A DNA stretch of 7,306 nt from the NCBI GenBank assembly GCA_020356305.1, contig CP070636.1:733867-741172 (forward strand), written 5' to 3'. The stretch comes from Candidatus Bathyarchaeota archaeon. Its GTDB lineage: Archaea > Thermoproteota > Bathyarchaeia > Bathyarchaeales > Bathyarchaeaceae. This document shows, piece after piece, positions 1 to 6,341 of this stretch; position 1 is the first letter of the stretch; every line of letters begins with the position of its first letter. The notes under the pieces were generated by a model. It saw only the letters and a program-made list of their open reading frames with translations. It did not search any database and had not been told where the DNA came from. The translations under genes and the position numbers were made by a program.

Positions 1-200
1 CAAATAACTAGAAGCATGTTTGATCCAGCGTTGCGCGCACAATAGTTGAGCACTCGAAGTGCACACACTTGCGCTATGTGGGTCTAGGACAAAAATCAGA
101 CCCAAAATGAAATTCTAACCAAGGTTAATATCATGTATCATTTCTTCAGCATTCCCCGGTTCCTTTCGCATTTCCTTTTTTAGCCTCAAATTACATTAAA
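1..200. other. Non-coding left edge with two small inverted repeats
   Basis: No gene can be supported here. One plus-strand frame is open from base 1 to a TAG at 43-45 and could be the last 14 codons of a gene outside the window, but that is too short to judge. Two perfect inverted repeats are visible: GCACT-CGA-AGTGC at 50-62, and a 7-base stem TGGGTCT/AGACCCA at 79-85 and 98-104 around a 12-base loop. Neither is followed directly by a T-run. A pyrimidine-rich stretch ending in six T's (about 171-180) could act as an archaeal T-tract terminator for an upstream plus-strand gene. Confidence 0.35.
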
Positions 201-250
201 AAATTTAAAGGAGAACTCGTTATTCTAGTAGAATGTGAAAGACTAAGGAG
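201..250 (+). promoter_or_regulatory. TATA-like box and Shine-Dalgarno for the 259 gene
   Basis: An AT-rich stretch reads AAATTTAAAG at 201-210. A TATA-box centre near 206 would place the transcript start around 232, leaving a leader of about 27 bases. AAGGAG at 245-250 is a strong Shine-Dalgarno, 8 bases before the ATG at 259, and it fixes that start. The promoter is inferred; the ribosome binding site is clear. Confidence 0.6.
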
Positions 251-258
251 CAAATCGC

Positions 259-717
259 ATGAAGAGAGTTTTTTGGGCTCTGGTTCTTTTTGGATGCGCA
301 ACTCTTGCAATTGTAGTAATGAGACTTTTTGCAAGTCCTCTGCTAGCCATGGTTATAACAATTCCATCCTACGGTCGTATAGTATACCCAATCAAAGTTG
401 CAGTTGATGTAGATCCTGACAGTCTGAATCCAGAAAGTGAAGGAAAATGGATTACTGTATATATCGAACCTCCATCCAGCTATAACGTTAGTGAGATCGA
501 TGTTTCTTCGATTCGATTGAATGATTCTATTCCTGTTGACGACGAGGCTTCTATAACCGTTGGCGACCACGACCATGATGATATTCAAGATTTAATGATT
601 AAATTTGACAGAGCTCAGGTCGTTGACTTATTGAGCCGTGGTGAAACGAAACTAGGAATAACCGGAGAAATTAACGAAGGCCCATTTGAAGGCAGTTACA
701 CAGTGAATACTGGATGA
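259..717 (+). CDS. Small exported or membrane-anchored protein of unknown function
   Basis: This 152-residue protein has a strong ribosome binding site. Residues 1-31 hold a short basic start (MKR) and a long hydrophobic segment, which is a signal peptide or N-terminal anchor, so the rest probably lies outside the membrane. The body (about 41-152) looks like one all-beta module. It contains a 'VDVDPDSLN' start, 'KWITVYIEPP' at 63-72, 'SEIDVSSIRLN' at 78-88, an acidic loop 'GDHDHDDIQDLMIKFDR' at 102-118, and a glycine-rich end with 'FEGSYTV'. I recall this order as a recurrent module in archaeal surface and dockerin-like proteins, usually as part of longer chains. Here it stands alone, with no sorting signal or second membrane segment. 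The acidic loop resembles a calcium-binding DxDxDG loop with His and Asp replacing usual residues. No function can be assigned. It appears to be a single-gene transcript, with a hairpin and pyrimidine tract just after the stop. Confidence 0.8.
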   Translation: MKRVFWALVLFGCATLAIVVMRLFASPLLAMVITIPSYGRIVYPIKVAVDVDPDSLNPESEGKWITVYIEPPSSYNVSEIDVSSIRLNDSIPVDDEASITVGDHDHDDIQDLMIKFDRAQVVDLLSRGETKLGITGEINEGPFEGSYTVNTG

Positions 718-726
718 TTAGCTGAA

Positions 727-750
727 ATGCGCGCGCATATCCTTTCTTTT
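727..750 (+). terminator. Palindrome plus pyrimidine tract after the 259-717 gene
   Basis: A perfect 12-base palindrome, ATGCGCGCGCAT (727-738), begins nine bases after the stop codon. It is followed by the pyrimidine-rich tail ATCCTTTCTTTT (739-750). The stem is short, so the T-rich tail may matter more than the hairpin for archaeal termination. Position and tail support a terminator; this is not proven. Confidence 0.4.
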
Positions 751-938
751 CGAAGTCATGCGTATCTAAGACTCGTTTGGATGCGCTTGAGTTTGTCCGC
801 GGGATCTTCGTGAGTTCTGGCGTTGTAGCCTCCTTTAACGAGTTCGTTTCGCGCGTAGGATGAGCGTGTTTCGAGATTGCATGAATGCATCTGGTCGTTT
901 CTAGCAGAAGATCCAATTCAGATTTTGGCTACGCAACG

Positions 939-945
939 TATTTAT
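939..945 (+). promoter_or_regulatory. TATA-like box for the coiled-coil gene
   Basis: TATTTAT (939-945) is followed by a T-run. A TATA centre at 942 predicts a transcript start near 968, about 13 bases before the ATG at 981. This favours 981 over the in-frame ATG at 885, which would lie upstream of the predicted transcript. No strong Shine-Dalgarno precedes 981, so a short-leader mRNA is plausible. Confidence 0.4.
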
Positions 946-980
946 TTTTTCTTTCCCTAGCACAAGTAAGTGGAAATGAT

Positions 981-1373
981 ATGAGCGTTGAATCAAAGGA
1001 CGAGTTGAGAAAGCTTCGGGACGAAAAAATTGAGAGGAAATATCAACGTCTCCTATCGGCGTTGCACGAAAAGGAAAGGAACCTAGAAAAAACCATAGAA
1101 AATCTTGAAGACAAACTGGCGGCAAGACGGTTTGAGGAGAAAATTCAAGCAGAGCAGAGGGTAATTGCACAGCTTTTCGTCAAAAAAGATACGCTTGAAA
1201 GAAAATTGAAAAAACTCGACGACAAATCGATGCTAGTGTGGGAAGAGACCAACCGAGGAGAGGGAGCAAACGCGTTGCCAATAGTTGTCCAGTCGCCCAA
1301 ACTGGATCTGGAAGCCGTTAGGAAAGAGGTTAAAGCACCCGAAAAGAAATGGTTTTGGAAGCTTTTTTCTTGA
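981..1373 (+). CDS. Small coiled-coil protein with a basic-aromatic tail, unknown function
   Basis: The protein has 130 residues from the ATG at 981. The frame extends upstream to an ATG at 885, but those 32 extra codons read as a poor mixture and would cross the TATA-like box at 939, so 981 is preferred. Residues about 5-85 are almost entirely charged residues (K, R, E, D) with regularly spaced Leu, Ile and Val, typical of a long helix or coiled coil. Residues 86-118 are a less charged linker with 'ALPIVVQSP'. The last residues, 'KKWFWKLFS' (122-130), form a short basic, aromatic, amphipathic tail that could bind a membrane or a partner; this is inference. There is no signal peptide and no recognised domain. 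It appears monocistronic. Its end overlaps a run of six T's (1363-1368) that might help termination. Coding status rests on the sustained coiled-coil composition; start and function are uncertain. Confidence 0.7.
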   Translation: MSVESKDELRKLRDEKIERKYQRLLSALHEKERNLEKTIENLEDKLAARRFEEKIQAEQRVIAQLFVKKDTLERKLKKLDDKSMLVWEETNRGEGANALPIVVQSPKLDLEAVRKEVKAPEKKWFWKLFS

Positions 1374-1856
1374 GCGGAGTGCGAGAAAACATTTCATATT
1401 CCAAAAGTCACAATCAACACAACCGAATTATCTCAGCAATTTTCGTTGGTTCCCTGCTCGAGCGAGCTGACCCTGAAGCTTTGATTGATACATGTTTCTA
1501 CTAAGATACTTCCCATAGCGAAAGAATGAACAAACAGCGACATCCCGATACCCCAATGATGAAACATGCTGGCGCAAGAACGAGGAAAATGCCTTCACCA
1601 CGTTGTGCCCGCGCGCAGGTCACTTTTCCTCGATCTCATATTTACTCAACTCATCTGGACGAACGCAACGGTGAGATTATCGAAGCTTTTGATAATAAAA
1701 CCGCCAACATTTTTGATTTCAATTCGTTCTATATATACAGTATATAAGTCAACTATAAAAAGAAGTTATTAATCAAGAATTAACCTCAGATCTTTTCGTC
1801 AATTTTTGGGCGAAGACTTGGCATAATAGCTTTCTACATATTACTTACCCATACTC
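1374..1856. other. 483-base convergent intergenic region without a convincing gene
   Basis: This gap lies between the 3' ends of two converging genes. Short frames exist (for example ATG 1526 to stop at 1747), but their composition is irregular and they have no ribosome binding site. A small inverted repeat, GCTCG-AG-CGAGC, lies at 1456-1467. AT content rises sharply from about 1685 to 1785. An RNA from the plus strand could form an 8-base-pair stem with G-U pairs, 1793-1800 with 1809-1816. No tRNA, transposase remnant or CRISPR repeat is visible. Confidence 0.5.
1731..1762. promoter_or_regulatory. Cluster of TATA-like boxes in a convergent gap
   Basis: TATATA-CAG-TATATA (1732-1746) is an inverted repeat that could serve as a TATA box on either strand. 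Six bases further, ACTATAAAAAG (1752-1762) is close to an ideal archaeal TATA box on the plus strand. It would start a transcript around 1783, where no plus-strand gene exists. Read on the minus strand, the same bases give CTTCTTTTTATAG, a T-rich tract that could instead terminate the 1857-2192 gene. Both readings are open. Confidence 0.35.
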
Positions 1857-2192
1857 TCACGATGACTTTTTCTCAGTCTTGCCCTTGTTTTTCCGTTTCT
1901 TTCGCTTTTCCTCTTTTTCGTCTCTTTCGTCTTCCACTACCCTGATTAATGGTTTTTTCTCCAACCCCTCAATTTTGGCGCCCGGATAGCGCTGTTCAAT
2001 ATCTCTGCGCAACTTCGCTTCGTCCACATCTCCATGAGTCTCAACTTGAACCACCGGCTTACCATTGCTGTCATACGTTACAGAAATGGAATACCCAGAG
2101 CCACCTTCTGCAGGTTCTGTTCCAGAGAAGAGCCTCTCCTCGTCAAAATCAAAGAGATCAAAGAACGATCTCTTTCGCTTCCGCTTCGACAT
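1857..2192 (-). CDS. Small highly charged protein of unknown function
   Basis: This 111-residue protein has three visible parts. Residues 1-9 are strongly basic (MSKRKRKRS). They run into an acidic-aromatic stretch, 'FFDLFDFDEERLF' (10-22). A Gly/Ser linker (28-33) leads to a compact domain of about 34-86, with 'GYSISVTYDSNGKPVVQVETHGDVDE' spread over 33-58 followed by 'LRRDIEQRYPGAKIEGLE' at 61-78. This suggests a beta-hairpin, a helix and a final strand, 'PLIRVV'. Residues 87-111 are a disordered-looking Lys/Glu tail. There is no signal peptide or membrane segment, so it is probably cytoplasmic. I recall similar small proteins in uncultured archaea but know no function; the charged ends could suit nucleic-acid or ribosome binding (inference). 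The gene is divergent from the flavoprotein operon. AGGA lies only two bases before the ATG, too close to be an ordinary ribosome site. Confidence 0.8.
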   Translation of the reverse strand: MSKRKRKRSFFDLFDFDEERLFSGTEPAEGGSGYSISVTYDSNGKPVVQVETHGDVDEAKLRRDIEQRYPGAKIEGLEKKPLIRVVEDERDEKEEKRKKRKNKGKTEKKSS

Positions 2193-2228
2193 CTTCCTAT
2201 GCCCTAGATGAAAAATGAGAACCAGAAA

Positions 2229-2238
2229 TTAATATTTT
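2229..2238 (-). promoter_or_regulatory. TATA-like box for the 1857-2192 gene
   Basis: On the minus strand this reads AAAATATTAA. A centre near 2233 predicts a transcript start around 2207, giving a leader of about 14 bases. It shares the 160-base divergent spacer with the promoter of the flavoprotein operon. Confidence 0.45.
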
Positions 2239-2300
2239 TTCATGAGCGTACTGCTGAACTTACGCGTGCACGAGATGCCGACACTAGTTCTTTTGAAACA

Positions 2301-2344
2301 TTTTTATCGCACAATTAGAATCTAGGTTGATCAAAGTTAGAGGT
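2301..2344 (+). promoter_or_regulatory. TATA-like box and ribosome binding site of the flavoprotein operon
   Basis: TTTTTATC (2301-2308) would place the transcript start near 2330, about 22 bases before the ATG at 2353. GAGGT (2340-2344) is a Shine-Dalgarno with 8 bases to that ATG. An in-frame TTG at 2344 overlaps this site, so it is unlikely to be the start; this decides the call in favour of 2353. Confidence 0.5.
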
Positions 2345-2352
2345 TGCCACGA

Positions 2353-3735
2353 ATGAACCCGTTGCTCTCCACCAAGCGCCTAGAGCAAATCGTGGGCGCA
2401 GCAAACGTCTCAACTGAGCACGTCGACCTGCTTTGTTACTCCAGGGACGCTTCTGAAAACGTTGGCATGCCGGACGTGGTGGTTTGGCCCACCACGACAC
2501 GCCAAGTAAGCGAAATCATGAAGTTGGCGAACGAACTCAGGGTTCCCTTGACTCCGAGAGGCGCTGGAACATGCCTCAGTGGAGGACCAGTTCCCGCAAG
2601 GGGGGGAATTCTTCTAGTTCTGACCAGAATGAGGAATATCTTGGAAATCAACATCGCCAACCTACAGGCTTTGGTGGAGTGCGGGGTGGTGTGGCAGGAC
2701 CTCAACGACGAGTTGGCCTCCTACGATTTGTTTCTTCCTCCCGATCCTGCCTCCGGAGAAGCATGCACAATTGGGGGATGTGTGGCTGAGTGCTCAGGCG
2801 GTGTCCGAGCCGTGAAGTATGGAGCTTTTCGAGACTGGGTTCTCGGTCTGCAGGTTGTCTTGCCCAGCGGAGAGGTTATTGAGACTGGTGCGAGGACAAG
2901 GAAATGCGTTTCTGGTTATGATCTTACCCGCCTTTTTGTGGGTTCTGAAGGAACTCTGGGCGTAATCACAAGGGTTCGACTGAGAATTTTTCCTATGCCG
3001 CGGTTCAGGCTTGTGATGTCCGCCTATTTTGACTCTCTGGAAAACGCTGGACAAGCGATTTTTCACGTGATGACAAGCGATTTGAGTCCCTCCGCTGCTG
3101 AGCTTATCGACAGACACACAGTGAAGGCGGTGTCTAAGTACATGAACATGAAGTTCCCCGAGTGCGCTGCCCTGGCAATCTTTGAGTTTGACGGGCCATC
3201 CCTAGGAGAATTGAAGAGAAGGATGCGACAGGCACGGAAACTCTGCGAGAGGGAAAACGCCACAAGGATCGATGTATCTCACACTCAAGAGGAAAGCAAC
3301 AGGCTCTGGCGGGCGAGGAAGTCATGTGGCCCAGCTCTAGCTACCTTAAAGCCGTCTGCCATGCACGAGGACGTTACGGTTCCAACGAGTCGGATCCCTG
3401 AGATGCTGAAGAAAATCGAGGAGATTGCCAAGAAACACAACCTCATGATCCCCACATTTGGCCACGTCGGAGATGGAAATCTCCACCCCCTCATACTGTA
3501 TGATGAAAGAGTACCCGGCGAAGTGAAGCGAGCAGAAGAAGCCACTGCTGACATATTTCGAGCCGGCATGGAACTTGGCGGCACACTCTCTGGAGAACAT
3601 GGGATAGGCCTCTCAAAAGCGCCTTACTTTTCCATGGAGCACACCCGAGCTGAAATTGAAGTCATGCAAAAAATCAAGACTGCCTTAGACCCAAACAACA
3701 TACTTAACCCTGGAAAAATATGGATAGGAACCTGA
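2353..3735 (+). CDS. GlcD/D-lactate dehydrogenase-type FAD-linked 2-hydroxyacid dehydrogenase
   Basis: The protein has 460 residues from ATG 2353, a normal family length. Such enzymes oxidise D-lactate, glycolate or other 2-hydroxyacids to 2-oxoacids and pass two electrons from FAD to an Fe-S partner. The N-terminal FAD-binding domain (about 35-215) has 'PDVVVWPTTTRQV', the pyrophosphate loop 'PRGAGTCLSGG' (68-78), 'PPDPASGEACTIGGCVAECSGG' spread over 129-150, 'KYGAFRDWVLGLQVVLPSGE' across 155-174, and 'GSEGTLGVIT' (197-206). The C-terminal FAD-oxidase domain (about 216-458) has 'GHVGDGNLH' (370-378) and 'SGEHGIG' (413-419). In characterised relatives the two His (here 371, 378) and Glu (415) hold a divalent metal and the next His (416) acts in catalysis; all are present. 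'GGCVAEC' has Cys where relatives often have Asn. There is no signal peptide or membrane segment, so it is cytoplasmic. The next gene starts one base after the stop. Substrate is not determinable from sequence. Confidence 0.92.
   Translation: MNPLLSTKRLEQIVGAANVSTEHVDLLCYSRDASENVGMPDVVVWPTTTRQVSEIMKLANELRVPLTPRGAGTCLSGGPVPARGGILLVLTRMRNILEINIANLQALVECGVVWQDLNDELASYDLFLPPDPASGEACTIGGCVAECSGGVRAVKYGAFRDWVLGLQVVLPSGEVIETGARTRKCVSGYDLTRLFVGSEGTLGVITRVRLRIFPMPRFRLVMSAYFDSLENAGQAIFHVMTSDLSPSAAELIDRHTVKAVSKYMNMKFPECAALAIFEFDGPSLGELKRRMRQARKLCERENATRIDVSHTQEESNRLWRARKSCGPALATLKPSAMHEDVTVPTSRIPEMLKKIEEIAKKHNLMIPTFGHVGDGNLHPLILYDERVPGEVKRAEEATADIFRAGMELGGTLSGEHGIGLSKAPYFSMEHTRAEIEVMQKIKTALDPNNILNPGKIWIGT
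3726..3729 (+). promoter_or_regulatory. Internal ribosome binding site for the Fe-S subunit
   Basis: AGGA lies within the last codons of the flavoprotein gene, 7 bases before the ATG at 3737. With the one-base gap between genes this supports translational coupling and confirms the start of the second gene. Confidence 0.6.
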
Positions 3736-3736
3736 C

Positions 3737-4861
3737 ATGAGCATTCGGCTACCAGAAGAACTTGAAGTCGAAGTCTACCGATGCTTCAGATGTGGCCAAT
3801 GCAGAGCCCAATGCCCCATCTTCAAGGTGAAACAAAACGAATCGTGGAATACCCGTGGAAGAATGATCCTGATCAAATCATTGATCGAGGGCAACCTGAA
3901 CGCCAGTCGTTCGGTTCTTGATCGACTCTATTGCTGCAGCCTCTGCAAGGCTTGTGAAAACTCCTGTCCAGCAGTAGTCCGACTCTATGATGTCTACGAA
4001 CGGGTCCGAGAGTGCCTGATAGAGCAAAAACTGGGACCGCTTGAGCGTCATGAAAGAATCGCAAGAGACATACTGGCGGAGGGAAACCCTTTTGGGCAGC
4101 CTAGAGCTCAGAGAGCCACCTCTTTTCAACGTAAGGATCCTCGTGAGGCAGAGAACCTGTTCTTTGTCGGCTGTGTCTCAGCTTACCGCAAGCCCAGTAT
4201 CGTAAAATCGGTTGAAAAAATTTTGACATCAACTGACACGAACTACACAACGCTTGGGACACGAGAGCTTTGCTGCGGCTCTGTGCTGATGAGAACTGGC
4301 CAAATCCAGGCGGCTGAAAAGCTAGCGCAGGAAAACACCCGCTTATTCAAAGAGTACAAGATTCAAAAGATCCTAACGGTCTGCCCAGGCTGCTACCTCA
4401 CTCTCAAAGCAGATTATCCCAAACTCGTGAAAGACTTTCCCTTTGAAGTCTTGCACATAAGCGAGTTTCTCCATCAGCTCCTGCACAACGGCAAACTCCG
4501 ATTGACGAAGCGAGTTGAACTTAAAGCTACCTACCACGACCCCTGCCACATCGGTCGCCGCTTTAACCTGTATGAACCTCCTCGAATTCTTCTATCGAGT
4601 ATACCGGGCCTGAAGCTCACGGAGATGCCTCGCAACAGAGAAAATGCTCGATGCTGCGGAGCCGGCGGGGGCGTAAAAGCAGCCTTCTCAGAGACGGCGT
4701 TGAAGATCGGGATTTCAAGGATGGAAGAGGCGGCTCAGACGGAAGCAGACCTGTTGGTAACAAGCTGCCCTTTCTGTTGCATCAATCTGACCGATGCCAG
4801 TCACCAAGCGCAGCTGCTTCCGGTCAGCGACCTGACGGAGATAATTGCCGAAGCCATTTAA
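3737..4861 (+). CDS. GlcF/HdrD-type Fe-S oxidoreductase with two ferredoxin motifs and two CCG domains
   Basis: This 374-residue protein is the probable electron-transfer partner of the upstream flavoprotein. Two ferredoxin-type motifs bind [4Fe-4S] clusters: Cys16-19-22 with Cys26-Pro, and Cys67-70-73 with Cys77-Pro. Two CCG domains follow. The first has Cys146, Cys179-Cys180-Gly, and Cys216-x2-Cys219. The second has Cys270 ('DPCH'), Cys306-Cys307-Gly, and Cys344-x2-Cys347. The gaps (32 and 35; 35 and 36 residues) fit the CX31-39CCX35-36CXXC pattern that in HdrB binds noncubane [4Fe-4S] clusters. The protein may therefore carry up to four clusters, which is inference. The order matches glycolate oxidase GlcF and heterodisulfide reductase HdrD. 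The one-base spacing to a GlcD-type gene favours a 2-hydroxyacid dehydrogenase over heterodisulfide reductase, but the acceptor (quinone, ferredoxin or a disulfide) is unknown. No membrane segment is visible. The stop overlaps that of thiDN by four bases. Confidence 0.92.
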   Translation: MSIRLPEELEVEVYRCFRCGQCRAQCPIFKVKQNESWNTRGRMILIKSLIEGNLNASRSVLDRLYCCSLCKACENSCPAVVRLYDVYERVRECLIEQKLGPLERHERIARDILAEGNPFGQPRAQRATSFQRKDPREAENLFFVGCVSAYRKPSIVKSVEKILTSTDTNYTTLGTRELCCGSVLMRTGQIQAAEKLAQENTRLFKEYKIQKILTVCPGCYLTLKADYPKLVKDFPFEVLHISEFLHQLLHNGKLRLTKRVELKATYHDPCHIGRRFNLYEPPRILLSSIPGLKLTEMPRNRENARCCGAGGGVKAAFSETALKIGISRMEEAAQTEADLLVTSCPFCCINLTDASHQAQLLPVSDLTEIIAEAI

Positions 4862-6267
4862 GCGCGCGCCTCTTTCGTGGTTTGGCCTTTCTTAACACTT
4901 CCCTTCAGAGCTACTACGGCAGTTAACGCCTTTTCCACTACACTAGTCGCAGAAGAGCCCAACACCCGAATCATCGGTTCCTTTCCCACCTCACCATAAT
5001 CAAAGATCACGTCTGGAACCGTGCCAACAGCCTTTATCGCTTCTTCCACACCCCATACGAGAGTTCCACCCTCCAAAGCCTTCAGTCTCGGTGGCTCAAG
5101 CTTCCTGTCAAAACTGGATATGACACAGCCGGCCTTCTCGAAAGCCGTCACCAATTCTGGATCAAAGCGCAGGTTAAGTGCTGCTCTACTCGACGAATCA
5201 TGCTTCATAGCTGTTAGGATGATACGAGCAACATGGCGGGACGCTCCGAACAGAATTGAGCCGGTGACCCTCGCCGTCGCACGAAGCTTAACGATTCTCC
5301 CGTCGACCGCCGCTACCTGCTGTGGGGTTAGGGCATTGGGCAACGCCATAGCAACTTGGGTGCCCACCTCGGCTACGTAGGGCAGAAACTCCGAGTGCTC
5401 TTCAACCATTCTAGCAGCTGCAGAAACGTTTTCCAAGACTCGAAACTTTTCAGACTCGTTGTACAAATATGCCAAGGGAGTGACAGGAACCCTGCCTCTG
5501 CCAACTCTCCAACCGCACATGATGGCGTTATGGATAAACTGCTCAGCCTTGGTCACGGCTTCCACCAAAGTGTGGTGTAGGGCGAGGTAGGCAGTGATGG
5601 CGGCTGAAAAGGTGCAGCCCCCGCCGTGGGCCTTCACGTCTATCCGGGGCTTTTGGAAGCTTTTGAACTTGCCTTCATAATATAAAACGTCCGTGACCTC
5701 TGGTCCTTGTAGGTGACCGCCCTTTACCACCACTGCTTTAGGACCAAGCTTGGCAATTTGCTTCGCCGCCGTCCTCAAGTCTTCCACATCATGAATCTTC
5801 AGGTTAACGATCTCTTCAGCCTCTGGCCGGTTAGGAGTAAGTATGAACGCTCGTGGAATAATCTTCTCGATCAAGGCTTTTTTGGCTCTCTTACGAACTA
5901 GCAGGTTTCCGGTACCTGCTTGGAAGACGGGATCCACAACAGCCTGCAGCTCATAGTGATCGATGGTCCTTGCGACCACTTCCATTGTGGCGCTTGAGTA
6001 GAGCATGCCGGTTTTTGCTACTTCAACAGGCATGTCTTCAAGAACCGCTTCAATTTGACTGTTTACCATTCGCGATGGAACTGGAAGTATGTCGTATACT
6101 CCTTTGGTGTTTTGGGCGGTTATTGCGGTGATGGCACAGGTTCCGAAAACCCCCAACGCGGCAAACGTTTTCAGGTCGGCTTCTGTTCCTGCTCCTCCAC
6201 CGCTATCTGAGCCGGCTATCGTCAATGCGCACGGAACATCTTTCATTGCCAATGGTTCGTCTCCCAT
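4858..6267 (-). CDS. thiDN: Bifunctional HMP kinase/HMP-phosphate kinase fused to ThiN thiamine-phosphate synthase
   Basis: This 469-residue cytoplasmic enzyme of thiamine synthesis has two parts. The ThiD part (about 11-265) phosphorylates hydroxymethylpyrimidine twice. It has '[10 protein letters not shown]' (18-27), 'TAQNT' (50-54), '[13 protein letters not shown]' (111-123), '[11 protein letters not shown]' (143-153), 'VVKGGHL' (180-186) and the anion-hole/catalytic region '[10 protein letters not shown]' (214-223) with Cys218. The ThiN part (about 275-455) couples HMP-PP with hydroxyethylthiazole phosphate, replacing ThiE in many archaea. It has '[11 protein letters not shown]' (280-290), 'GASRHVAR' (341-348), 'SSFDR' (384-388), and '[19 protein letters not shown]' over 419-437. 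Most relatives read HGTGC where this protein has HGGGC. ATG 6267 is chosen because a TATA-like box lies 28 bases upstream, leaving almost no leader. The in-frame ATG at 6246 (462 residues) is the alternative and would still include all ThiD motifs. I see no TPP riboswitch before it. The gene converges on the flavoprotein operon. Confidence 0.95.
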   Translation of the reverse strand: MGDEPLAMKDVPCALTIAGSDSGGGAGTEADLKTFAALGVFGTCAITAITAQNTKGVYDILPVPSRMVNSQIEAVLEDMPVEVAKTGMLYSSATMEVVARTIDHYELQAVVDPVFQAGTGNLLVRKRAKKALIEKIIPRAFILTPNRPEAEEIVNLKIHDVEDLRTAAKQIAKLGPKAVVVKGGHLQGPEVTDVLYYEGKFKSFQKPRIDVKAHGGGCTFSAAITAYLALHHTLVEAVTKAEQFIHNAIMCGWRVGRGRVPVTPLAYLYNESEKFRVLENVSAAARMVEEHSEFLPYVAEVGTQVAMALPNALTPQQVAAVDGRIVKLRATARVTGSILFGASRHVARIILTAMKHDSSSRAALNLRFDPELVTAFEKAGCVISSFDRKLEPPRLKALEGGTLVWGVEEAIKAVGTVPDVIFDYGEVGKEPMIRVLGSSATSVVEKALTAVVALKGSVKKGQTTKEARA

Positions 6268-6290
6268 AAACCGATTTCAGTACGGCCCGC

Positions 6291-6300
6291 TTTATCTATC
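6291..6300 (-). promoter_or_regulatory. TATA-like box of thiDN, leaderless configuration
   Basis: On the minus strand this reads GATAGATAAA. Its centre is about 28 bases before the ATG at 6267, the distance expected between an archaeal TATA box and the transcript start, so the mRNA would begin at or just before the start codon. No Shine-Dalgarno precedes 6267, consistent with leaderless translation. The spacer contains no recognisable regulator palindrome. Confidence 0.5.
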
Positions 6301-6341
6301 TCGCTCATGCGGTTTACTCTTCATAACCGTTTCGTCTCCTC

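Noticed and set aside
79..104. Inverted repeat TGGGTCT/AGACCCA as a terminator or operator
   Set aside because: No T-run follows, its loop is large, and it is more than 90 bases from the nearest promoter candidate. A role cannot be supported.
671..916. 81-codon minus-strand frame overlapping the 3' end of the first gene
   Set aside because: It overlaps a better-supported gene and its terminator-like palindrome, has no domain, and has no sensible ribosome binding site.
885..980. N-terminal extension of the coiled-coil protein from ATG 885
   Set aside because: The extra 32 codons lack coding character, and a TATA-like box at 939-945 would lie inside them. ATG 981 fits better.
1556..1562. ATGATGA resembling the C box of a C/D guide RNA
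   Set aside because: No matching CTGA D box follows at the expected distance and no terminal stem is visible.
1526..1747. 73-codon open frame starting ATG in the convergent gap
   Set aside because: It has no ribosome binding site, irregular composition, no recognisable motif, and it runs through the AT-rich TATA cluster. It is probably chance.
2344..2352. TTG 2344 as start of the flavoprotein gene
   Set aside because: It overlaps the GAGGT ribosome binding site that is correctly spaced for ATG 2353.
6300..6340. Ten-codon minus-strand leader frame (ATG AAG ... TAA) preceded by GAGGAG upstream of thiDN
   Set aside because: The Shine-Dalgarno is 11 bases from the ATG, the frame overlaps the probable TATA box of thiDN, and ten codons cannot be supported as a gene.
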